Of a stretch of 5,345 bases of DNA, positions 1-5,345 are shown one piece after another. The position numbers and the translations under genes are program-made. The notes beneath the pieces are model-generated. The model was not told the DNA's origin, made no database searches, and worked only from the letters and a program-made list of their open reading frames with translations. This stretch comes from Ruminococcus sp. (lineage in GTDB: Bacteria > Bacillota > Clostridia > Oscillospirales > Ruminococcaceae). The stretch's first letter is position 1; the number at the start of each line of letters is the position of its first letter. The stretch spans positions 1 through 5,345 of the forward strand of contig JAIDNR010000056.1 in the NCBI GenBank assembly GCA_029063695.1, in the 5' to 3' direction.

Positions 1-1
1 T

Positions 2-661
2 ATCGTGGAGGTGTTTGACTGCGCAATTGCCTATGAATCGGGGCAATCGAACATCAAAAATACCTGTCTGAACGTGCTGAAAGGTTTCATGGCGGCGAAT
101 CTGATAACGGTTGTTCCGCAGCGATTATACTCTTTCTGCGTAGCAATGCAGGGGACTTTTTCCCACGATTTATTGAGAAGTTTCGTAGGCAGCACAAACG
201 ATACGGTCGCAGGCACGGGACTTTCTGTAATCATAGCGCTCGCCTCAGACGTTTCGCTGTTCAGCCTGTTTTTTATCATTTTATTCGGATACTGCACCAT
301 AAAAGTTGTGTTCGCAAACATCAAGCGTGGAGGAATAATGCTCTGTCAGATAGCTGTGGGAAGTCTGTATCTGTTCGGCGTTCCGAGGGGCTATACGGAC
401 GGATTTTATTCATGGTGCAAGCAAGTGATCGCCACCTGTCTGACCGCTTTTTTGCAGACAACTATCCTCTATCTCGGACTGCTGACCTACACGCAGCACG
501 CTCTGCTTGCGGTTGGAATTTGCCTGTCCGCCTGCGAAGTTCCGAGAATTGCGCAGATGTACGGACTGGATACAAGCGTAAAAGTTAATATGGTAAGCGT
601 TAGTCATAGCGTTTCTATGGGCGCTAAGGCTGTCGGAATGCTGAAAGGAGCTGCGAAATGA
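2..661 (+). CDS. VirB6/TrbL-like conjugal transfer membrane protein (DUF6045-type), 5' partial
   Basis: Polytopic inner-membrane protein, probably the VirB6/TrbL-like channel component of a Gram-positive type IV secretion system. The reading frame is open to the left edge. A GTG at 5 could be read as a start, but no ribosome binding site can be seen and the residues there already look like family interior, so I treat the gene as truncated by the window. Counting from that GTG (218 residues), hydrophobic segments lie at about 72-105, 109-126 and 142-178. Family-like motifs are VPQRLYSF near residue 40, PRGYTDGFYSWCKQ from P127, a Leu/Thr-rich helix after it, and CEVPRIAQMYGLDTS around P180. 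The last ~25 residues are Ser/Val/Lys-rich and probably cytoplasmic. The stop overlaps the next gene by 4 nt (ATGA), so the two are translationally coupled. Family assignment is from remembered motifs; the VirB6 role is inferred from topology and from its place before the VirB3-like and VirB4 genes. Confidence 0.82.
   Translation: MVEVFDCAIAYESGQSNIKNTCLNVLKGFMAANLITVVPQRLYSFCVAMQGTFSHDLLRSFVGSTNDTVAGTGLSVIIALASDVSLFSLFFIILFGYCTIKVVFANIKRGGIMLCQIAVGSLYLFGVPRGYTDGFYSWCKQVIATCLTAFLQTTILYLGLLTYTQHALLAVGICLSACEVPRIAQMYGLDTSVKVNMVSVSHSVSMGAKAVGMLKGAAK
644..650 (+). promoter_or_regulatory. Ribosome binding site for the VirB3-like gene
   Basis: AAAGGAG inside the end of the VirB6-like gene, 7 nt before the ATG at 658. 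It supports that start and the ATGA stop/start overlap. Confidence 0.7.
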
Positions 662-927
662 AAAGCTACATTTATCCTGAAAATCTGCGTGCTACGGTAA
701 AATTGTGGTTCTGGAACGTTCGAGACTTTTTAATAATCTGTGCAGGGATTATTGTTTCAATAATGATTTTTGTGAAGCTGTGGACGCCCGTTCCAATGGC
801 TGCGACGGTCTGTTACGGATTTTTAAGTCTGAGGGTGGACGATACGGCAATTATGGACTATATTTTTAATGCTGTGAAGTTTTTTGTGACCTCGCAGCAA
901 ACTTTTTATTGGACGAAGGGAGCATAA
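658..927 (+). CDS. VirB3/PrgI-like small conjugal transfer membrane protein
   Basis: An 89-residue inner-membrane protein. It begins with a short amphipathic stretch (YPENLRATVKLWFWNVRD), followed by two closely spaced hydrophobic segments at about 24-40 and 44-58. It ends with a soluble tail whose close, FFVTSQQTFYW, resembles the end of PrgI/VirB3-type proteins of Bacillota conjugative elements. VirB3 proteins are short two-helix partners that tether the VirB4 ATPase to the membrane, and this one sits between the VirB6-like and VirB4 genes, where such a partner is expected. The start is fixed by AAAGGAG 7 nt upstream and a 4-nt overlap with the previous stop. The sequence is too short to place by motif alone, so the assignment rests on size, topology, the C-terminal pattern and context. 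It could instead be an unrelated small T4SS accessory protein. Confidence 0.72.
   Translation: MKSYIYPENLRATVKLWFWNVRDFLIICAGIIVSIMIFVKLWTPVPMAATVCYGFLSLRVDDTAIMDYIFNAVKFFVTSQQTFYWTKGA
916..922 (+). promoter_or_regulatory. Ribosome binding site for the VirB4 N-terminal-like gene
   Basis: AAGGGAG at the end of the VirB3-like gene, 11 nt before the ATG at 934. The spacer is slightly long but this is the only candidate near that start. Confidence 0.5.
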
Positions 928-933
928 AATTTT

Positions 934-1518
934 ATGATAAAGAAGAAAAACGGCGTTCAGGGCTTGATAGGTCTTGAACGCTTTTCAAAATACGGAGTAA
1001 AAACGGACAAGGCTGAAATTGTATTTTTCAGCGTAGAACCGACCAATATTTCCGTTCTTTCGGCGGCGAATATCGACGTGAAGATACATCACCTGATGAT
1101 GCTGTTAAGCACGATTCCCGACCTTGAAATAATCGCTCTGGATTCCTGCGAATGCTTTGACAGCAACAAAAATCATGTGAGAAAAAGGCTTGAAATTGAA
1201 GAAAACGAGGAAGTCAGAAAACTGCTGCAATCTGATTATGATTTTCTTGAAGAAATTCAAGCTGAGATGTCATCGGCAAGGCAATTTATGTTTGCGATAA
1301 GATTCCGCAGAGAAAAAGACGAGCAGATTTTTAACATCATAAACCGTGTGGGCAAAGCCATTTCGGAACACGGATTCTCGGCGAAAAAAATGACAAAGCC
1401 TGAGATAAAAAGAATACTTGCGCTGTACTTTGGGACGAGTATTTCAGGCGAGGAAATCCCCGATATTGAGGGAGAAAATGAGTTTGATACGGAGGATATG
1501 GCTGATGAAAATATTTAA
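934..1518 (+). CDS. VirB4 N-terminal-domain-like conjugal transfer protein
   Basis: A soluble 194-residue protein with no signal peptide or membrane segment. It is recognisable as the separate protein encoded just before CD1110-type VirB4 in Clostridia conjugative elements. Landmarks are GLIGLERFSKYG (10-21), VEPTNISVLS (34-43), a helix HHLMMLLSTIPDLEI (52-66), the Cys pair in DSCECFD (70-76), a charged coiled stretch at 83-112, ARQFMFAIRFRREK from 115, and ALYFGTSISGEEIPDIEGE near the end with a very acidic tail. This resembles the beta/alpha N-terminal part of one-piece VirB4/TraC-like ATPases, which contacts the membrane channel. No Walker motif is present, so ATPase activity is not expected. 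It ends 14 nt inside the ATPase gene, and its 194 residues plus the 612 of the next protein equal a normal full-length VirB4 (about 800). I infer that the two proteins work as one VirB4 unit. The family match is from memory. Confidence 0.75.
   Translation: MIKKKNGVQGLIGLERFSKYGVKTDKAEIVFFSVEPTNISVLSAANIDVKIHHLMMLLSTIPDLEIIALDSCECFDSNKNHVRKRLEIEENEEVRKLLQSDYDFLEEIQAEMSSARQFMFAIRFRREKDEQIFNIINRVGKAISEHGFSAKKMTKPEIKRILALYFGTSISGEEIPDIEGENEFDTEDMADENI
1491..1495 (+). promoter_or_regulatory. Ribosome binding site that decides the VirB4 start
   Basis: GGAGG within the 3' end of the upstream gene, 9 nt before the ATG at 1505. It supports 1505 over the longer possible start at 1418, which has no comparable site and would make an 87-nt longer overlap. 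Confidence 0.75.
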
Positions 1519-3343
1519 AAAACGAAAGGAAAAAGAGCTGTCCGCAGAACAGCTTGAAATTGTGGAAACAAAGGATTTTTTTGACCGCATTGTGCCGGGA
1601 ATGATAAAATTTTACACCGATTACTACATCTGCGGAAATTTCTATAAGTCGGTCTGGGCGATCACGGAGTATCCGCCGACCACTGAAGAAACAGCTATAT
1701 TAGCGCATTTGGCGGATCGAAACGGCGTGACCTTACGCATTTACAATCGTCTTGTGACAAGCATGGAGCAGCGTAAAATTGTTCAGCAGGCAATGCGGAA
1801 GAACCACATGATGACCACCACCAACGATGTTAACGAGAGCATCAAGGCACAGGATAATATAAATGACGTGGTGGAATTGCTGTCAGAGCTTCGCCGCAAC
1901 AAAGAACCTCTTCTGCACACGGCTGTTTTTATAGAGCTGAAAGCCGCTTCTGAGGATAAGCTGAAAGAACTGCAGGCTGACATAACTATGGAGCTGACAC
2001 GTTCAAAAATCAGCGTTGACAGACTGCTCCTCCGTCAGAAAGAGGGATTTTTATCTGTTCTCCCGACGGGCAATAATATGTTCGGAAGTCAGTTTGAGCG
2101 TGTTCTTCCTGCGAGTTCCGTGGCAAATATGTATCCTCTGAATTACAGCGGAAAGACCGATGAAAACGGCTTTTATCTCGGTCGTGACAAGTACGGCAGC
2201 AACGTGCTTGTGGAATTCGATAAGCGTACCGAGGATAAGACTAACAGCAATATTCTCATCCTTGGTAACAGCGGTCAAGGAAAGTCACACCTGATGAAGC
2301 TGTTACTGTGCAATCAGCGTGAGGCAGGAAAATCGATCCTTTGCCTTGATCCTGAGAGTGAATACCATGACCTCTGTTCCAATCTCGGCGGCACATACAT
2401 TGACATGATGTCTGGCGAATTTATGATAAATCCCCTTGAACCGAAAGCATGGAGTGACGGAGAAAAGTCCACCGATGACAGTCCCGAAACGTTTAGAAAA
2501 GTTACAAGATTATCGCAGCATATCAGCTATTTAAAGGACTTTTTCAGAGCGTATAAGGATTTCACCGATGCCGAAGTAGACACAATAGAAATCATGCTGA
2601 TGAAACTGTATGCACGTTTTGGAATCGATGATTTTACAGATTTTGATAAGCTGAGCAGCGAGGATTATCCGATTATGAATGATCTCTACGAGCTTATCGA
2701 AAAGGAATTTTTGTCATTTGACAGCAGCCGTAAACACCTGTATACTGAGGAAATTTTGCAAAATATCTGCTTGGGATTGCACTCCATGTGCAAGGGCTCA
2801 GAATCGAAATATTTTGACGGTCACACGAATATCCGTGACGGAAAATTCATCTGTTTCGGCGTGAAAGGTCTTATGGATACCAACAAAAGGCTCAAGGATA
2901 CGCTGCTGTTCAACATTCTCAGCTACATGAGCAATCAGCTTCTGGGACGAGGAAATACTGTTGCGGCAGTCGATGAATTGTATTTATTCCTTACAAATAT
3001 GACGGCAATTGAATATATCCGCAACGGCATGAAACGTGTTCGTAAAAAAGAGTCCTCGTTTATACTTTCGTCACAAAATATTGAGGACTTCCTTCTGCCC
3101 GAAATAAAGGAGTTTACCAAGCCGCTGTTCAGTATTCCGAGCCACCATTTTCTGTTCAATCCCGGCAATATCTCGCCTGTGGATTTTATGGATACGCTTC
3201 AGGTCGAGCAGTCTGAATACGGTCTGATAAAATATCCGGAGCGTGGAACTTGCTTGTATCGCTGCGGAAACGAACGGTATCTTTTACAAGTTCATGCGCC
3301 TGATTACAAGGTGAGATTGTTCGGAAAGGCGGGAGGAAGATGA
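1505..3343 (+). CDS. VirB4-like conjugal transfer ATPase (CD1110 family)
   Basis: Cytoplasmic motor ATPase of a type IV secretion system, powering assembly and DNA/protein transfer at the membrane. The protein has 612 residues from the ATG at 1505, chosen because GGAGG lies 9 nt upstream and the first residues (MKIFKKRKEKEL) look like a family start. A VirB4-type N-terminal region spans roughly 20-235, including FERVLPASSVANMYP and NGFYLGRDKYGSNV just before the ATPase core. Walker A is GNSGQGKS, residues 254-261 (K260, S261). A conserved DPESEY follows from D282. Walker B is AAVDELYLF with D490 and E491. A basic KRVRKK stretch (510-515) and the sensor-like SSQN (Q524) come next, and the C-terminus ends in LFGKAGGR. 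All key nucleotide-binding residues are present, so it should be active. It overlaps the upstream gene by 14 nt and the downstream gene by 4 nt. The family name is recalled from motifs; the motor role is established for VirB4. Confidence 0.93.
   Translation: MKIFKKRKEKELSAEQLEIVETKDFFDRIVPGMIKFYTDYYICGNFYKSVWAITEYPPTTEETAILAHLADRNGVTLRIYNRLVTSMEQRKIVQQAMRKNHMMTTTNDVNESIKAQDNINDVVELLSELRRNKEPLLHTAVFIELKAASEDKLKELQADITMELTRSKISVDRLLLRQKEGFLSVLPTGNNMFGSQFERVLPASSVANMYPLNYSGKTDENGFYLGRDKYGSNVLVEFDKRTEDKTNSNILILGNSGQGKSHLMKLLLCNQREAGKSILCLDPESEYHDLCSNLGGTYIDMMSGEFMINPLEPKAWSDGEKSTDDSPETFRKVTRLSQHISYLKDFFRAYKDFTDAEVDTIEIMLMKLYARFGIDDFTDFDKLSSEDYPIMNDLYELIEKEFLSFDSSRKHLYTEEILQNICLGLHSMCKGSESKYFDGHTNIRDGKFICFGVKGLMDTNKRLKDTLLFNILSYMSNQLLGRGNTVAAVDELYLFLTNMTAIEYIRNGMKRVRKKESSFILSSQNIEDFLLPEIKEFTKPLFSIPSHHFLFNPGNISPVDFMDTLQVEQSEYGLIKYPERGTCLYRCGNERYLLQVHAPDYKVRLFGKAGGR
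3331..3336 (+). promoter_or_regulatory. Ribosome binding site for the NlpC/P60-like gene, unusually close to the start
   Basis: GGGAGG ends only 3 nt before the ATG at 3340, shorter than the usual 5-9 nt. Because the VirB4 stop overlaps this ATG (ATGA), termination-reinitiation could compensate. No better in-frame ATG follows soon after. Confidence 0.6.
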
Positions 3344-4350
3344 CCGAAGCAATAGCCGCAGCAGCAAAGGCTCTGCTGAAAAAATTGGCGATTGATCTTG
3401 CGCTGGACAAGGATAAGCGAAATAAATTTCTGATGATAGTCGGCAGCATAGTTGTGGGATTGATTTTTCTGCTGATGACGCCGATCGTTGTGCTTTCAAG
3501 CCTTGGAAGTATCGAACCTCCGACCGTTGAATTTGAGTTTAACGAGTCGGATTTTTTGAATAACATGGACGAAGAAAGCCAACTTAAATTCGATAATATT
3601 TTCAATCAGGGACAGGCTATAGAGTATGCTATGAACAACGCAGATGTCAGAAATCAGACCATCAAAGCGCAGCTAATATACATGTCTTTTTTTGAAAATG
3701 TGCAGCATTTCGATGCGGAATCCTATGCGAATCTGTTTGCAATTGCACCAGATGATGAAACTCTTATCAACGCGATAAATTCAAATTACGATCTTGAAAT
3801 TAATTTCGAGGACTTCATGCGGACGTATATTTTCGTGATGAATGCAACAATAAATCCGTATATGTTCACGGATTCAGAATCAAAAAATAGCGTCGATCTT
3901 GCGGCATGGGCAGAGAATGCTTACCTCTCAGGCTGGAGCTACTATGAAGGCTGTTTCGGTGAAATGGATAAAGAGCTGCGGTATCGTTGCTCCGATAATG
4001 TTGGACTTATCATGGGATATCTGAGATATATGCCGTCCGAAAAATCCTTTAATACGGATGTTGATACGCTTATCTACAACGAAATCGGAGAACCTGATAC
4101 CATGCCCGATGTTGCAGGGATCGGATTTTTTGACGGAAATAATTTCGGAGTTTACGTTGGAAACGGCGATGCTGTTTTTGCATCCTATGACAAGGGACGC
4201 ATTGTGAAATCGCATGTTGCAGAGGGAAACTGGATAAGCTGGTGTACCTTTGAGGGCATAAATTATCCGCAGGAAGTTGATGATAAAATCAACGAAATTC
4301 AGAATCCGACAGAAGAAAATACAGAAGAAGAAAATGAAAATGGAGAGTGA
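3340..4350 (+). CDS. CD1108-type mobile element protein with a catalytically degenerate NlpC/P60-like domain
   Basis: A 336-residue single-pass membrane protein. It has a short Ala/Lys-rich cytoplasmic N-terminus, one membrane helix at about 30-55, and then an extracellular part. Residues ~60-175 form a helical region (IKAQLIYMSFFENV, NFEDFMRTYIFVMNA). Residues ~187-310 resemble an NlpC/P60 (C40) fold of the type found in CTn and phage proteins: AAWAENAYLSGW, then DNVGLIMGY where active relatives have DCVGLIKGY, then NNFGVYVGNG where relatives have GHIGVYIGNG. The presumed nucleophile Cys is thus N220 and the catalytic His is N268, so peptidase activity is doubtful; C217, three residues earlier, is the only nearby thiol. 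The C-terminus is a low-complexity Glu/Asn tail. In this position after VirB4, family members are the wall-facing VirB1/VirB8-like part of the secretion machine. It overlaps the VirB4 stop by 4 nt and is followed after 6 nt by the ArdA-like gene. Identity as CD1108-type is fairly sure; loss of activity is inferred. Confidence 0.8.
   Translation: MTEAIAAAAKALLKKLAIDLALDKDKRNKFLMIVGSIVVGLIFLLMTPIVVLSSLGSIEPPTVEFEFNESDFLNNMDEESQLKFDNIFNQGQAIEYAMNNADVRNQTIKAQLIYMSFFENVQHFDAESYANLFAIAPDDETLINAINSNYDLEINFEDFMRTYIFVMNATINPYMFTDSESKNSVDLAAWAENAYLSGWSYYEGCFGEMDKELRYRCSDNVGLIMGYLRYMPSEKSFNTDVDTLIYNEIGEPDTMPDVAGIGFFDGNNFGVYVGNGDAVFASYDKGRIVKSHVAEGNWISWCTFEGINYPQEVDDKINEIQNPTEENTEEENENGE
4342..4347 (+). 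promoter_or_regulatory. Ribosome binding site for the ArdA-like gene
   Basis: GGAGAG in the last codons of the preceding gene, 9 nt before the ATG at 4357. It supports that start and continued co-translation in the operon. Confidence 0.65.
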
Positions 4351-4356
4351 TTTTTT

Positions 4357-5345
4357 ATGAAAATAAATTTGAAAACCGGAGAATTGATCTCTATCAGCAA
4401 GGAATTCCCAATGAATGTTTTGGAGATTCAGGACACCCTTGACAGGCTGAAAGTTCCCCATGATAAACCAATCGTGACGTTTTCAATTTCGGAATACGAC
4501 AATATGGAACTGCCGTATAGCTTGTGCAACAGAGAGTTTTCAGCGGATATTTATAGGCTGAATCTGTTCGCTGAACGCTTGGGAAATCTTAAATATGATG
4601 AGATGACGGCGTTCAAAAGTCTGCTGATAGCCAACCCTGAGTGTACTTTTGAGGATATGCTGAAGATGACTTACGGACTGGATTCTGTTATGGTCTATCC
4701 TTGTCGGGACTGCTGTGAGCTGGGAGAAACGGTTATTGAAAATGAAATGATTCCCGAACTCGAAAGCTGTTCCGATGAAATTTTGGAACTCCTTGACCGT
4801 GAAAAAATCGGTAGGCTTATGCAGGAGCGTGAGGGCGGTGTGTTTATTGACGGATATTACTGCGTGACTTCAGGCTATGAACCGCCGGATATCAATATTG
4901 AAATCGGCAGACCTGAGAACTGTTTTTTTCGTCTGCTGATCGTGCCGGAAGAAGAAAAAATAGAACAGGCACAATGGGTATCGCTGCCGTGTGAAGCGGA
5001 AATTGCCTGCGATTTTTATAATGGAATCTGTCTTGATTTTCAGTCGGCATTGCCAAATTTGAAGTTTGATGACACGCATAAAATCGATACGTTAAACGAA
5101 CTTGCAAAGAAGATTTCGCAGCTTTCTTACAATGATTTTGTGAAGCTTAAAGCGGTTATGGAATCGGAAAATATTTGTGAAATTTCTGGTACGTTTGACT
5201 GCATTGAACATCTTTCAGAGTATGCATTTGACAGATTTATTTCTGATGAAAATGAATATGGCAGGAATTATCTTGCCCGAAATCTTCCTACAAATTTCGA
5301 TAATGCAACGCTTGAAAATATGAATCTGTTTGATTTCGGACAAGA
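4357..5345 (+). CDS. ArdA-like antirestriction protein built of tandem repeats, 3' partial
   Basis: The frame is open from the ATG at 4357 to the window edge (329 codons visible). It resembles the long ArdA-like proteins of Clostridia conjugative elements. ArdA proteins are acidic DNA mimics that inhibit type I restriction enzymes and so protect a newly arrived element. The visible protein is rich in Asp/Glu and has no membrane segment. It contains two related modules: LNLFAERLGNLKYDEMTAFK at residue 68, ending in EILELLDREKIGR and EREGGVF (~163), and LNELAKKISQLSYNDFVKLK at 246, continuing through EYGRNYLARNLP and NLFDFGQ at the edge. Each is preceded by a short beta-type lead (LISISKEFPMNVLEI; WVSLPCEAEIACDF). 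Thirteen cysteines are visible, including CRDCC at 116-120. GGAGAG lies 9 nt upstream, and the gene follows the T4SS genes after 6 nt. The family call comes from remembered sequence pattern; the antirestriction role is known for ArdA and not proven for these repeat forms. Confidence 0.72.
   Translation, partial: MKINLKTGELISISKEFPMNVLEIQDTLDRLKVPHDKPIVTFSISEYDNMELPYSLCNREFSADIYRLNLFAERLGNLKYDEMTAFKSLLIANPECTFEDMLKMTYGLDSVMVYPCRDCCELGETVIENEMIPELESCSDEILELLDREKIGRLMQEREGGVFIDGYYCVTSGYEPPDINIEIGRPENCFFRLLIVPEEEKIEQAQWVSLPCEAEIACDFYNGICLDFQSALPNLKFDDTHKIDTLNELAKKISQLSYNDFVKLKAVMESENICEISGTFDCIEHLSEYAFDRFISDENEYGRNYLARNLPTNFDNATLENMNLFDFGQ
4558..4845 (+). repeat. ArdA-like protein module, copy 1 (protein-level repeat)
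   Basis: Residues 68-163 of the ArdA-like protein. Shared positions with copy 2 are LNxxA(E/K)(R/K), LxY(D/N)(E/D), (E)xG near 121-123, (I/L)P near 132-133 and a final (L/F)D at about 146-147. This copy is complete, ending in GGVF. Similarity is clear in protein and not evident in DNA. Confidence 0.6.
5092..5345 (+). repeat. ArdA-like protein module, copy 2 (partial, cut by the window)
   Basis: Residues 246-329 of the ArdA-like protein, aligning with copy 1 from LNELAKK through NEYGRNYL, NLP and NLFDFG. The end of the module, and possibly further copies, lie past the window edge. Confidence 0.55.

Noticed and set aside
2..13. GTG at 5 as a true start of the first gene.
   Set aside because: There is not enough upstream sequence to show an RBS, the frame is open at the edge, and the first residues already look like the interior of the family.
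1418..1504. A longer VirB4 reading frame starting at ATG 1418 (641 aa).
   Set aside because: It would overlap the upstream gene by about 100 nt, has no visible RBS, and its extra 29 residues look like an out-of-frame reading of the conserved end of the upstream protein. ATG 1505 has GGAGG at proper spacing.
3186..3605. A 139-aa open frame on the minus strand across the VirB4 / NlpC-like junction.
   Set aside because: It is antisense to the conserved VirB4 C-terminus and to the membrane helix of the next gene; composition fits a shadow frame, with no motif.
4351..4356. A six-T run after the stop at 4350, as a possible terminator.
   Set aside because: No GC-rich hairpin precedes it, and an RBS and start codon flank it directly, so it is only a short spacer.
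3928..4461. A 177-aa open frame on the minus strand.
   Set aside because: It lies opposite two well-supported genes and spans their junction. It has Phe/Ile-rich composition typical of antisense of Glu/Asn-rich sequence, and no recognisable family.
4923..4929. A run of seven T, as a possible frameshift or slippage site in the ArdA-like gene.
   Set aside because: The frame is open on both sides in the same phase, and the protein keeps its repeat pattern across the site, so no frameshift is needed.
4870..5107. Two small minus-strand frames (69 and 71 aa) inside the ArdA-like gene.
   Set aside because: They overlap each other in different frames and are opposite a continuous family-like coding frame.

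Overview
The window is an internal slice of a conjugative transfer module from an integrative and conjugative element (ICE/CTn-type). The host is probably a gut-type low-to-mid GC Bacillota, Clostridia (Oscillospiraceae/Lachnospiraceae-like). This rests on recognisable protein families of the type seen in the C. difficile CTn elements (the CD1107-CD1110 neighbourhood), on AGGAGG-type ribosome binding sites, and on the gene order. The genus cannot be fixed from the sequence. No phage, rRNA, tRNA, IS or CRISPR signal was found.

Layout, all on the + strand and essentially without gaps: (1) 2-661, the 3' part of a polytopic VirB6/TrbL-like channel protein (DUF6045-type); (2) 658-927, a small two-helix VirB3/PrgI-like membrane protein; (3) 934-1518, a soluble 194-aa protein resembling the N-terminal part of VirB4-type proteins; (4) 1505-3343, a VirB4-like conjugation ATPase of the CD1110 type with intact Walker A and B motifs; (5) 3340-4350, a single-pass membrane protein of CD1108 type with an extracellular NlpC/P60-like domain; (6) 4357 to the window end, a repeat-built ArdA-like antirestriction protein, cut off at its 3' end. 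Junctions are -4, +6, -14, -4 and +6 nt, so this is one transcription unit with strong translational coupling. No promoter or terminator lies inside the window, and no intergenic stretch exceeds 6 nt.

Together genes 1-5 encode the inner-membrane core (VirB6, VirB3), the motor (VirB4, apparently in two polypeptides) and the wall-facing component of a Gram-positive type IV secretion system. Gene 6 would protect incoming single- or double-stranded element DNA from host restriction. Relaxase, coupling protein, oriT and integrase must lie outside the window.

The most notable observation is that the NlpC/P60-like domain of gene 5 has Asn at both positions where the catalytic Cys and His are expected (N220, N268). 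This points to a wall-binding or structural pseudo-hydrolase rather than an active peptidase. The other points of interest are the two-gene VirB4 and the tandem repeat architecture of the ArdA-like protein. I see no wholly new system here; the module type is known.
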